Under the pieces are notes generated by a model. The model worked only from the letters and a program-made list of their open reading frames with translations, was not told the DNA's origin and ran no database searches. Shown one piece after another: positions 16,304 to 24,224 of a DNA stretch of 64,000 nucleotides. The first letter of the stretch is position 1, and each line of letters starts with the position of its first letter. This DNA is from Streptomyces sp. NBC_01351 (GTDB taxonomy: Bacteria; Actinomycetota; Actinomycetes; Streptomycetales; Streptomycetaceae). Both the position numbers and the translations under genes were made by a program. The stretch covers positions 8,127,501 through 8,191,500 of the forward strand of contig NZ_CP108356.1 in NCBI RefSeq assembly GCF_036237315.1, in the 5' to 3' direction.

Positions 16304-17296
16304 ATGACCCGACCCGCACCGGCCCACCGCATTGCCCTGCTCGCCTTCCCCGGCATCCGGGCCTTCGATGTGTCGGTGATCACTGAGGTATGGGGCACGG
16401 ACCGCACCGACCACGGGGTCCCCGCGTTCGAGCTGCGCCGGGTGGCCGAGGGCCCCGAACCGGTACCGATGCGCGGCGGGCTCGCGCTCACACCTGACCG
16501 CACCCTCGCCTGGCTACCCCGCGCCGAACTGATCCTTGTACCGGGCTTGGACAACCACGTCACCCCAGCGCCCGAGCCCGTCCTCGCTGCGCTGCGCCGC
16601 GCCCACGCCCGGGGCACCACCATCGCCGCGCTGTGCGGCGGCGCGTTCACACCCGCCCAGGCGGGGCTGCTGGACGGCCGCCGGGCGCTGACCCACTGGG
16701 CGCTGAGCGACCTGCTGGAGGCCCGACACCCACAGGTGCGGGTCGAGCGGGACGCCCTGTTCGTCGAGGACGGCAACCTGTGGACAGCTGCGGGCACCGC
16801 CGCCGGCATCGACCTGTGCCTGCATCTGATGCGCGCCGCGCACGGCGCGGAGGCAGCTGCAACAGTCGCCCGCTCCATGGTCACAGCACCCTTCCGTACC
16901 GGCACCCAGGCCCAATTCATCGAACATCCGACCCCGCACGCCGACCGCGACGCGGACGCGCTGGCCGAGGTGCGTGCCTTCGCCCTTGCGCATCTCGACG
17001 AGCCACTCACCGTGGCCGCGCTCGCCGCCCGCGCCAGGATGTCGCCGCGTTCCTTCGCCCGGCACTTCGCGGCGGCCACCGGAACCACCCCGCTGCGCTG
17101 GCTTGTGGACCACCGCATCGCGATGGCCCAGAAACTCCTGGAGCGCACCGACCTGCCCATGCCCGAGGTCGCCCGCAGGTCCGGTTTCGGCAGCGAAGTC
17201 ACCATGCGCCAGCACTTCACATCCCGCCTGGCGACCAGCCCCCGCGCCTACCGCACCTCGTTCGCCGAACAACCCCTCTCTGGACAGGGGCGTTGA
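16304..17296 (+). CDS. GlxA-family transcriptional regulator (DJ-1/PfpI + AraC HTH)
   Basis: Residues ~8-190 form a DJ-1/PfpI-like sensor domain (RIALLAFPGIRAFDVSVITEVWG, then LILVPGLDN, and TTIAALCGGAFTPAQAGLLDG with Cys at the elbow). Residues ~215-320 carry two AraC-type helix-turn-helix motifs (LTVAALAARARMSPRSFARHF and LPMPEVARRSGFGSEVTMRQHF). This is the GlxA class of activators. It is divergent from the isochorismatase gene across 74 bp and so probably regulates it. The ATG is close to the only start available; upstream ribosome complementarity is weak. Confidence 0.88.
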   Translation: MTRPAPAHRIALLAFPGIRAFDVSVITEVWGTDRTDHGVPAFELRRVAEGPEPVPMRGGLALTPDRTLAWLPRAELILVPGLDNHVTPAPEPVLAALRRAHARGTTIAALCGGAFTPAQAGLLDGRRALTHWALSDLLEARHPQVRVERDALFVEDGNLWTAAGTAAGIDLCLHLMRAAHGAEAAATVARSMVTAPFRTGTQAQFIEHPTPHADRDADALAEVRAFALAHLDEPLTVAALAARARMSPRSFARHFAAATGTTPLRWLVDHRIAMAQKLLERTDLPMPEVARRSGFGSEVTMRQHFTSRLATSPRAYRTSFAEQPLSGQGR

Positions 17297-17777
17297 TCGC
17301 GGGCCAATCACGACGCCCGCTCGGGCCAACTCAAGGACACCGCCGACGACTTCCGGGCGCACGGACCCCCGTTTCCAGGGGGACGACTTCGCCCGCAGCC
17401 TGGCCTCCATCGACGCCGTCGATCCGCACGGCGTGGTTGCCGGAGAACCGCTACGCCCCCGAGCTCATGAGGTCGCTGAACGGTGACCCCGGACGTCCCG
17501 AGGCAGCTCTGCTCCAGAAGCAAAGGACAGCAAAGGACTCATTCGACCGGCACGCGCGCCAACTATTCCCTGGAGGTCGCGGAGAACTCAAAGGTTGGTC
17601 CGGAGCATGGTCGACCGGGTGGCGGCACGTCGGTCCAGCACACCTGAGTTCAGGGCATGCACATACACCGCCGCCGTGTTTCGCGAACATGGTCCATGCT
17701 CCAGGTGGTCACACGTGCGCCGGTTTCATCGCAGGGCCCGGGGTCGGGCGGGGCGGGGTGGCGGTTTCGGCGGGCGC
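17297..17777. other. Gap without a recognised gene
   Basis: Several short frames read through this 480-bp stretch. None combines a start, a ribosome site and protein-like composition. A short frame around 17440-17590 (RYAPELMRSLNGDPGRPEAAL) may be a relic of an unknown gene. Confidence 0.5.
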
Positions 17778-18236
17778 TCAATTGGCCCGGGTATAGCGGA
17801 CTGAGCCGGTCCAGATACGTTCTAGCCGCACGCGGGTGCCCGGTTTGGGGGCGTGCCAGATCTTGTCATGTCCCGCATAGATGCCGACGTGGCCCATAGT
17901 GCTTCCTTTGGGGAAGAAGACCAGGTCACCGGGTGTGCGCTGGGTGGACGAGATGCGGAGCGTGCTCTCGTACTGCGCATCCGCGGTACGGGGAAGGGTC
18001 CGGCCGGCCTTCCGGAAGGCGTAGAGGGTGAGGCCCGAACAGTCGAATTCCCTGGGCCCGGTGGCCCCGTAGACGTAAGGAGCGCCCTTCTTGGAGGCCG
18101 CGATGGCGACGGCTTTTATGCCGTACGAGGAAGCGGCCTGACTGGGGCTCGCAAGCGCGAACAAGGCGGTCACGGAAACCGCGAGGACCAAGGCGGTGGA
18201 ACGCCCCACATTGCAGCTCGTTTTTGTTTTCGGCAA
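17778..18236 (-). CDS. Secreted NlpC/P60 cell-wall hydrolase
   Basis: The 152-residue preprotein starts with a signal peptide (STALVLAVSVTALFALASPSQA, cleavage near residue 34). The mature part is a single NlpC/P60 domain with the catalytic triad C66 (EFDCSGLTLYAF), H116 (GHVGIYAG) and a third polar residue H128 (WHAPKPG). Such enzymes cut D-Glu-diaminopimelate bonds in peptidoglycan outside the membrane. There is no extra binding domain, so this is a minimal secreted form. The start is TTG, supported by GGAGG 8 bases upstream. It seems monocistronic. Confidence 0.87.
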   Translation of the reverse strand: MPKTKTSCNVGRSTALVLAVSVTALFALASPSQAASSYGIKAVAIAASKKGAPYVYGATGPREFDCSGLTLYAFRKAGRTLPRTADAQYESTLRISSTQRTPGDLVFFPKGSTMGHVGIYAGHDKIWHAPKPGTRVRLERIWTGSVRYTRAN

Positions 18237-18263
18237 TCGTGATACCTCCGCATTCAGATTCAG

Positions 18264-18289
18264 GAACAGTCCCTTGATGGTGACTGTTC
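18264..18289. promoter_or_regulatory. Inverted repeat upstream of the NlpC/P60 gene
   Basis: GAACAGTC and GACTGTTC face each other across 10 bases, about 30 bp upstream of the hydrolase start. It could be an operator or a leader hairpin. I looked here for the c-di-AMP riboswitch often found before such genes and did not see its conserved blocks. The rest of 18237-18617 holds no gene that I can support. Confidence 0.4.
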
Positions 18290-18617
18290 TCGGTGACTGC
18301 GTAATGGCTCCCGACGACCGCCCATTTTTGCCCTAAATGGTCGCGCTTGCGGCTGTAGGACACGGTGTGAAAGGTTTTGGTTGAGTAAAGCAACCCAAGA
18401 CGATACGCCTAGATGTTTGTCGGACGATTCCCGCGTCCGTCGCCTTGGGTGTGGCTGCGAGCCGCAGCGGGAAGCCGGGTCCGCTGCCCAGCGGCGCGGT
18501 GGGGGAGGGGGCGCGAGCCCCGGCCGCAGGCAGGGCTCGTCAGTTCCAGGCCCTGCTCGGTGACCCACGGACGCGGGCCCGGGCTTCGGCCGCCACCTTC
18601 CCGGGAGCGGCCTCGAA

Positions 18618-19040
18618 TCAGCCGAGGAAGGACAGCCGTACGGTGCGCTGGGGGTTGTCCCGGTTGGTGTCCACGAGGACGACCGACTGCCACGTACCCA
18701 AGGCAAGTTCGCCGCCGACGACGGGCAAAGTGGCGTGTGGCGGTACGAGCGCGGGGAGCACGTGGTCGCGGCCGTGGCCGGGGGAGCCGTGCCGGTGTCG
18801 CCAGCGGTCGTCGGCAGGCAGCAGCTTACGCAGGGTGTCCAGCAGGTCGTCGTCGCTGCCCGCGCCCGTCTCGAGGACGGCGAGCCCGGCCGTCGCGTGC
18901 GGGGTGAACACGTTGAGGAGCCCGTCGCGCCCTCGGGCGACGTCGCGGAGAAATCGGGCGCAGGTGGCGGTCAGATCGTGGACGGTCTCAGTGGAGCCGG
19001 TGGTGACGTCGATGGTCCGGGTGGTGAAAGCGTCTGTCAT
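18618..19040 (-). CDS. yjbQ: YjbQ/UPF0047 family protein
   Basis: The 140-residue protein shows the YjbQ pattern: LLNVFTPHATAGLAVLETG carries a conserved His, then HRHGSPGHGRDHVLPALVPPHATLPVVGG and LGTWQSVVLVDTNRDNPQRTVRL. The family binds metal through conserved His residues; some members show thiamine-phosphate synthase side activity, and the true role is uncertain. The ATG at 19040 has a GAGGA site 8 bases upstream, so the longer frame is rejected. The protein is of normal length for the family, cytosolic and apparently intact. Confidence 0.87.
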   Translation of the reverse strand: MTDAFTTRTIDVTTGSTETVHDLTATCARFLRDVARGRDGLLNVFTPHATAGLAVLETGAGSDDDLLDTLRKLLPADDRWRHRHGSPGHGRDHVLPALVPPHATLPVVGGELALGTWQSVVLVDTNRDNPQRTVRLSFLG

Positions 19041-19202
19041 CCCGCCATCCTCGCGGGGCGCCCGCGACCGGCCGTCAGGCTCGCGGCGGCCGCCGACGGA
19101 CGGAGCCGGCAGGCGGACGCCCGGGAGGCCGTGGCAGGCCCGCGCGGCATCGAGAGAGCCACCGGCCGGACGGTGAGGGGCGCCGGACTGCTCGGGCTCG
19201 GC

Positions 19203-19745
19203 GTGTACGCGAGCGGGCCATTGACGGCACCTGGGCCGAGTGTTCAGCGCCATGCTTGCGCGAGCCGACACCGAAGGTGATCTGGACTGGGGCGTGGCAG
19301 TCGACTCCACGATCGTCCGCGCATATCAGCACTCCGCCGGAGCTCGCGAAAGGGGGCGCTGGGGAACGAGCTTGACGATCACGCCCTCGGGCGGTCACGA
19401 GGCGGGCTGACCACAAAGGTTCACCTGGCGGCCGACGGCAACTGCCGCCCGCTGGTCTTCGTGCTCGCTTCAGGCCAGGCGGGGGACGCATCCGCGTTCG
19501 GGACGGTGATGGCCGCGATTCGTGTCCCCCGTCCGCTCGGCAGACCTCGGGGGGTGCGACCAGCCATCGTCCTCGCAGACAAGGCCTACTCGTCGCGCGC
19601 TATCCGTGATTACCTACGCAGACGGGGAATCAAGGCCGTCATCCCACAGCCTGCCGACCAGATTGCACACCGCAAGTGCCGAGGTCGTGGCGGCGGGAGG
19701 CCGCCCGTCTTCGACATCGACCGCGGAGCCTTTCAGACCGAGTAG
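19203..19745 (+). pseudogene. IS5-family transposase remnant
   Basis: The frames read IDGTWAE, then after a one-base shift FSAMLARADTEGDLDWGVAVD. Another shift leads to DDHALGRSRGGLTTKVHLAAD, VLADKAYSSRAIRDYLRRRG and IPQPADQIAHRKCRGRGGGR. It ends at FDIDRGAFQTE, where intact relatives continue with the conserved VER(C/R) block. Two frameshifts and a lost 3' end make it dead. Confidence 0.75.
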
Positions 19746-19855
19746 CGCCAGCCGACAGGTATGCGGACGGGCCCGGTTCCCAGACCCCGCAGAGCGGGGG
19801 GAGCCCGCTGTCGGCGCCCGGCCACTGACGGCGGGCTGTTGACGGCTGCCGGGGC

Positions 19856-21244
19856 TCAGTCGCCCCCGCAGCCGCCGCAGCTCGACCCGCAGCCGCCCCT
19901 GTTGTGCCGGTTGCCGGAGCCGCTCCCGTGCCCCCGGGTCGACGGGCCGCGCGGTGGGTTCCTGCGGCGCTTCTCCGCCTCGCGCTGCGCCTCCCGGTGG
20001 CGCTCCGCCCTCTCCCGGCCTTCGCGGAGCCGCTCATGCTGCCGGGCAGGGCCGTCCGCCGGTTCCCACGGGCCCAGCCCGTGGCGGCGGTCCGGGCGGA
20101 GCGGGGCAGTGGTCACGGTCGCGTACATCCGCCCCATCTCCTGGTGGCGGTGGTATTCGGCACAGGCGTATTCGAGGACGACTTCGTCGCCCTCCGCGAG
20201 GGTGCCGTACAGGACCGCTTCGAAGGGCTCGTGCTTCGGGTCGATGTCGTGGTGCCCGTTCCCCACCCCGTACGCCGAGCCGCTGCCCAGGAGCCGCGTC
20301 CTGGCGCGGGTGTCGCTCTTGCGGGGAACGTACGCGATCAGGGGCGCTGCCGAGCGGGTGCGGGCGTCCGCGCATACCCAGTGGCGTCCGTCCGCCCCGG
20401 CCCGCACGCCCACGATCAGGGCCGGCTGTGGCTCCCCGTGCAAGCGCCAGGCCGCCCGGTGGGCGAGCTGGCCCCGGCCGTAGAAGGTCGTACCGGCCAC
20501 AAGGAGCACCAGGCCGATGCCCTGCTGCCCGACGGCGTCGTAGGCGACGCCGGACGCGCTCGGTTCCCCGAACAGGCCGTCGGTGAGGATGGCTGCGGCG
20601 ACCAGGCAGAGCGCCAGCCCGAGGTAGACCTGCTGGTGGCCGCGGCGGCCGTCCGATTCCGGGGTGCCGTCGGGCAGCGGGAAGCGGCGCTCTCCCGCAG
20701 CGGCGAGGGCCATGGCCCGCTGTCGGCGTCGGGCCCGCAGCCGCAGGCAGCCTCCTGTGAACGCGACGGCGCAGGCGGCGAGGACGACCAACCACCCGGC
20801 CCTCGCCGGATGGTCCACGTCTCCGGGCCGGGCCAGAGTCAGGACCGCTTCCACAGCGACGAACACAGCCGCCGGTATGGCCGCGACCGGAACGTACCGA
20901 TACCAGAGCGGCAGGGCTGTCAGCAGGATCAGACCCGGATACCGCAGCCAGTCCGTCCCGTCCCCGGGCCCGCTGTGCCAGGCCGCGGACCCGGACGAGA
21001 GCCCGAACAGCAGGACGTACGCCGTCGCCACCAGGACGGCCAGGCCCCAGCCGCCCACGGCCGGGGCGAGAAAGCTCGGGACCGCCGCCTTCCGCCACCG
21101 TTCGGCGTCGGCCACGGCCCAGGTGGCGACACCGCCTCCGGACACCGACCGGGAGGCGACACCGTCCCCGGTCACGGACCAGGTGGCCACACCGTCTTCG
21201 GGCAGAGTCCCGGTCGGCAGATGCTTGATGTGATACGCCGTCAC
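19856..21244 (-). CDS. Polytopic membrane protein with Cys/Gly-rich tail
   Basis: The ~462-residue protein has an N-terminal segment with a short internal repeat (GVATWSV, GVASRSV, GVATWAV), then hydrophobic helices around GWGLAVLVATAYVLLFGL, YPGLILLTALPLWYRYV, VLAACAVAFTGGCL, LGLALCLVAAAILTDGL and GIGLVLLVAGTTFYG. A soluble stretch of ~170 residues follows, then a Lys/Arg/Glu-rich segment ending in GGCGSSCGGCGGD. I do not recognise a characterised family. The GTG at 21244 is supported by GGCGGTGG just upstream; the longer frame is unlikely. It is convergent with an IS remnant and divergent from the kinase gene. Confidence 0.7.
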   Translation of the reverse strand: MTAYHIKHLPTGTLPEDGVATWSVTGDGVASRSVSGGGVATWAVADAERWRKAAVPSFLAPAVGGWGLAVLVATAYVLLFGLSSGSAAWHSGPGDGTDWLRYPGLILLTALPLWYRYVPVAAIPAAVFVAVEAVLTLARPGDVDHPARAGWLVVLAACAVAFTGGCLRLRARRRQRAMALAAAGERRFPLPDGTPESDGRRGHQQVYLGLALCLVAAAILTDGLFGEPSASGVAYDAVGQQGIGLVLLVAGTTFYGRGQLAHRAAWRLHGEPQPALIVGVRAGADGRHWVCADARTRSAAPLIAYVPRKSDTRARTRLLGSGSAYGVGNGHHDIDPKHEPFEAVLYGTLAEGDEVVLEYACAEYHRHQEMGRMYATVTTAPLRPDRRHGLGPWEPADGPARQHERLREGRERAERHREAQREAEKRRRNPPRGPSTRGHGSGSGNRHNRGGCGSSCGGCGGD

Positions 21245-21833
21245 CGAACCACCGCCGCGCGCCCCCGTATGCCCATCCCGCACACCCCCCCTACGCTCGC
21301 TCCCTCGTGCATTCCCGGCCAGTCTGCCCGCGACAGTCCTCCGCCCCACCGCGGAGAGCGCTTTCCAGCCAAGCGTTCCGGTCCGGTAACAACGGGCTCA
21401 CCGCCTGCCACCACCCCTTGGCCTCGCCGTTTCGGTTGGGGCGGTGAGGCGTCGTTGAGGGGTAACTGCCGGGTGGGCGACGCGATTTCGGTGTTCGGGC
21501 GCAGCGGTCGGGGCCCCCTCGTTGACTCAGTCGGTGGGCGAGGTGAAGTCTGACGAGTAGGTTGAGCCGTCGCGATCCTGGAATTCCCCCATCTCGTCCG
21601 CAGTTTCGGCCGGTCTGCTGTTCGCCCCATTGGTTTGTCGGCACCGGGTGGGCGTTTTGCTGTGCTGTGCCGCAGGAACCAGGGCGATCACCTTCGCTTC
21701 CCGCATGGAGCGGGCGGCGTCCATCGAGTACCACAGGCCAACTCGAACTGAACGTGAACCGGCCGGCCCGGCACCGCACCTGAGCAGGGGGGGGCGTTCT
21801 CACGACGAGGCGCGTTGGGTTAGGTTCGCGGTC
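21245..21833. other. Gap between the membrane protein and kinase genes
   Basis: This 590-bp stretch separates divergent genes and should hold promoters for both. A leftward 65-codon frame at 21527-21724 (ending STYSSDFTSPTD) is protein-like but too short and without a clear ribosome site. No other feature stands out. Confidence 0.4.
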
Positions 21834-23372
21834 GTGACTCACGATCGCGGACGACTGCTGGCCGGCCGGTACCGGCTGGCCGAACTGCTCGGCCAGGGCG
21901 GCATGGGGACCGTCTGGCGGGCCCACGACGAGCAACTCGACCGGGAGGTCGCCCTCAAGGAACTCCGGCTCCCCGACGACCTCGACGCCTCCGGGCGGGA
22001 GGCCTGGATCGGCCGCCTGGACCGCGAGGCGCGCGCGGCCGCCAGGCTGAAACACCCGGGGGTCATCACCGTCCACGACCGGATAGCCGGCGACGACGGC
22101 CGCCCGTGGATCGTGATGGAACTCGTCCACGGCCGTTCCCTGGACGACCTGATCAAGGAGGACGGCCCGCTTCCGCCGGCCCGGGTGGCCAGGATCGGCC
22201 GCCAGGTCCTGGACGCGCTGCGCGCCGTGCACGCCACGGGCGTCACCCACCGGGACATCAAGCCCGCCAACGTACTGCTCGAAGGCGACCGGGTGGTGCT
22301 GACCGACTTCGGGATCGCCGCCGTGGAGGGCGAGCCCGGTCTGACCCGGTCGGGGGCCCTCATGGGGACCCCGGTCTACATGTCCCCCGAGCAGGTACGC
22401 GGTCTCCCGGCGACCGCCGAATCCGACCTGTGGTCCCTGGGCGCGACCCTGTTCACCGCCGTGGAGGGCCACCCTCCGTTCAGCGGCTCCGGTTCCTGGG
22501 CCGTCTTCGTAGCCGTCGCCACCGAAGAACCCGCCACCGCCGTCCGCGCCGGGGAGCTCGCCCCCGTGCTGACGGGCCTCCTCCGTAAGGACCCAGCGCA
22601 GCGACTCACCGCCGAGGAGGCGTACGACCTGCTCGCCGGACCCGCGGGCGAAGCCGAGGCCTCCCGGCCGGACCCCGCGCCGACATCCGCGTCCACGCTG
22701 CGGCTGGGTACGGCATCGGGCGCCGGCCGCGGGGCGGGACGGCTGACCCCACCGGCGCCTGGCCCTGCCCGTCCTGCCCAACGGCGGGGGTACTTGCTGG
22801 GCGGCCTGGCGGCGGTCGTCGTGGTAGCCCTGATCGCGATGCCCTGGTGGTTACCGGAGTCCGGATCCCCCGATGACGACGCCGGCCGCACCCGCGCGAC
22901 TGACTCCAAGGCGCCCACCCACCACTCCCCGTCCCCGTCTCCCTCCGCTGCCGCACCCACCACGGCCGCCCCGTCCATCCCCGAACCCAACCCCAGCCTC
23001 ACCCCCACGCTGGCCCCCACCCCCACGGGCAGTCCCACACACACCGCCCTCGACCGCCAAGCCATCGAGCGCGTCTTCGCGCTCTACATGAACGGCCTGG
23101 CCGACCACGACATGACCTCGCTGCGCCGAGGCACCTGCCCCCGACTGCGCTCGGGCCTGCTTGGATTCGCTCTCAACGGCTACTTCGTGGACCGCTGGGA
23201 ACTCCAGCCCTTCGAGATTCCCAAGGGCATGAACGAGCTCAGCGTGGAAGCGAAGATCACCCGACGGGACCCCGACACCGGGGAACTCGCGGGCGACGTC
23301 CTCAACCAATGGATCATCGAGCGGGACGCGAACCAGCAGTACTACGTATGCGGCTGGCTCAACCAGGAGTGA
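21834..23372 (+). CDS. Receptor-type Ser/Thr protein kinase
   Basis: Residues ~10-270 are a eukaryotic-type kinase with all key motifs: GQGGMGTVW (P-loop), VALKEL (Lys), THRDIKPANVLL (catalytic loop), TDFGIAA (DFG), GTPVYMSPEQ (activation/P+1) and SDLWSLG. A proline-rich linker leads to one membrane helix (LLGGLAAVVVVALIAMPWW, ~residue 325). The outer part has a Ser/Pro/Thr-rich stalk, then a ~100-residue domain (RQAIERVFALYMNGLADHD, CPRLRSGLL) resembling small nuclear-transport-factor-like sensor domains. It acts at the membrane by phosphorylating proteins on Ser/Thr. The GTG at 21834 is chosen because the kinase fold begins at once. Confidence 0.88.
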   Translation: MTHDRGRLLAGRYRLAELLGQGGMGTVWRAHDEQLDREVALKELRLPDDLDASGREAWIGRLDREARAAARLKHPGVITVHDRIAGDDGRPWIVMELVHGRSLDDLIKEDGPLPPARVARIGRQVLDALRAVHATGVTHRDIKPANVLLEGDRVVLTDFGIAAVEGEPGLTRSGALMGTPVYMSPEQVRGLPATAESDLWSLGATLFTAVEGHPPFSGSGSWAVFVAVATEEPATAVRAGELAPVLTGLLRKDPAQRLTAEEAYDLLAGPAGEAEASRPDPAPTSASTLRLGTASGAGRGAGRLTPPAPGPARPAQRRGYLLGGLAAVVVVALIAMPWWLPESGSPDDDAGRTRATDSKAPTHHSPSPSPSAAAPTTAAPSIPEPNPSLTPTLAPTPTGSPTHTALDRQAIERVFALYMNGLADHDMTSLRRGTCPRLRSGLLGFALNGYFVDRWELQPFEIPKGMNELSVEAKITRRDPDTGELAGDVLNQWIIERDANQQYYVCGWLNQE

Positions 23373-23647
23373 CCCGGCCGCACCACGTGCCGGGGCGGGG
23401 CAGGGCGCGGCCAAGTGCTCGCTCGTCGTCTGCGTCGTAGGCGGTGAGGCGAGCCAGTCCAGAAGCCAATCGTGGGTGGGGTGACGCGGGCTGGAGGCCA
23501 CCGTCCTGGTCTTCGTTGCTCGCGGACTCGTTGGACTCGACTGCGCACCTCGTCGGCGCCTGCATCGGCTCACCGCGCACAAAGCCGTCCACGCGTCCGA
23601 GGGCATACTGCTACTCGCGACTCGATTGATGACATGTGAGGTGACCC

Positions 23648-24145
23648 TTGAGCAGGCTGCTGGATAGTTTCGAGACTACGGTTTCTCCGAGTTATCGCAT
23701 ATTTGGGCTGGTAGATACGAGCGTCGATACATATTCGCCGCACGCGGATCGTACGAAGTGGCTCCTTTCCGCCCCCGGCATGGTGTATCTGCAAGTGCCG
23801 CCCCAGGTGATTCGGGCGTCGGTCCGTCTGGAGAGCTGGTCAACCGCTCCTCCCGCAAGCGATGCCTCGTGGTCGGGCGCGGAGGACGTGGAAGTGGAGC
23901 TTCCCGAGGGTGAGCTCGCGCTGGAAACCATCGATGGAGGGCAGCAGGAGATCCCCCTGGTCCTGCCCTCGTCCGGTCTGTACGGGATGCGATGGCAGTG
24001 GATATTCAACCGTGAGCGCGGGGAGTTCACCTCTCCATTGGCGGGAACCCGGGAACCGCTGCCCATGCCGCCGGGCCTCGAAGAGAAGATGGATGGTACG
24101 GATCAGTACTGCCTGATTCAGATCTGGCGCACGGCCGCCGGCTAG
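23648..24145 (+). CDS. ComJ/Nin-like protein, candidate inhibitor of the adjacent DNase
   Basis: The 165-residue soluble protein begins with TTG; a GAGG site lies 7 bases upstream. It reads as a beta-rich fold: VSPSYRIFGLVDTS, then GMVYLQVPPQVIRASVRLESW, VEVELPEGELALETIDGG and LVLPSSGLYGMRWQW. The order of strands resembles what I recall of ComJ (Nin), the Bacillus subtilis inhibitor of the nuclease NucA (SYHQF..., GAISFEAQ..., a second VTVPF strand, and a final L-P-x-G-x-Y/L strand). The gene converges on a large secreted protein that ends in a NucA/NucB DNase domain, 79 bp away. I infer an immunity role. The resemblance comes from memory and was not tested. Confidence 0.5.
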   Translation: MSRLLDSFETTVSPSYRIFGLVDTSVDTYSPHADRTKWLLSAPGMVYLQVPPQVIRASVRLESWSTAPPASDASWSGAEDVEVELPEGELALETIDGGQQEIPLVLPSSGLYGMRWQWIFNRERGEFTSPLAGTREPLPMPPGLEEKMDGTDQYCLIQIWRTAAG

Positions 24146-24163
24146 GGACCGAGTGAAATGGGC

Positions 24164-24191
24164 GCGGGGCCGGTCGGTGGACCGGCCCCGC
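24164..24191. terminator. Bidirectional terminator hairpin
   Basis: gcggggccggtc and gaccggccccgc form a perfect 12-bp stem with a 4-base loop (ggtg). It lies between the converging ComJ-like and DNase genes and probably ends both transcripts. Confidence 0.75.
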
Positions 24192-24224
24192 ACTATGGCT
24201 GACTCAGGCTGAATTCCGTCCCGG

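Noticed and set aside
18237..18420. c-di-AMP riboswitch before the NlpC/P60 gene
   Set aside because: Such genes often carry one in Streptomyces, but the conserved blocks were not found here; only a short inverted repeat is present.
21527..21724. 65-codon minus-strand frame
   Set aside because: The end looks protein-like, but there is no ribosome site and no recognised family.
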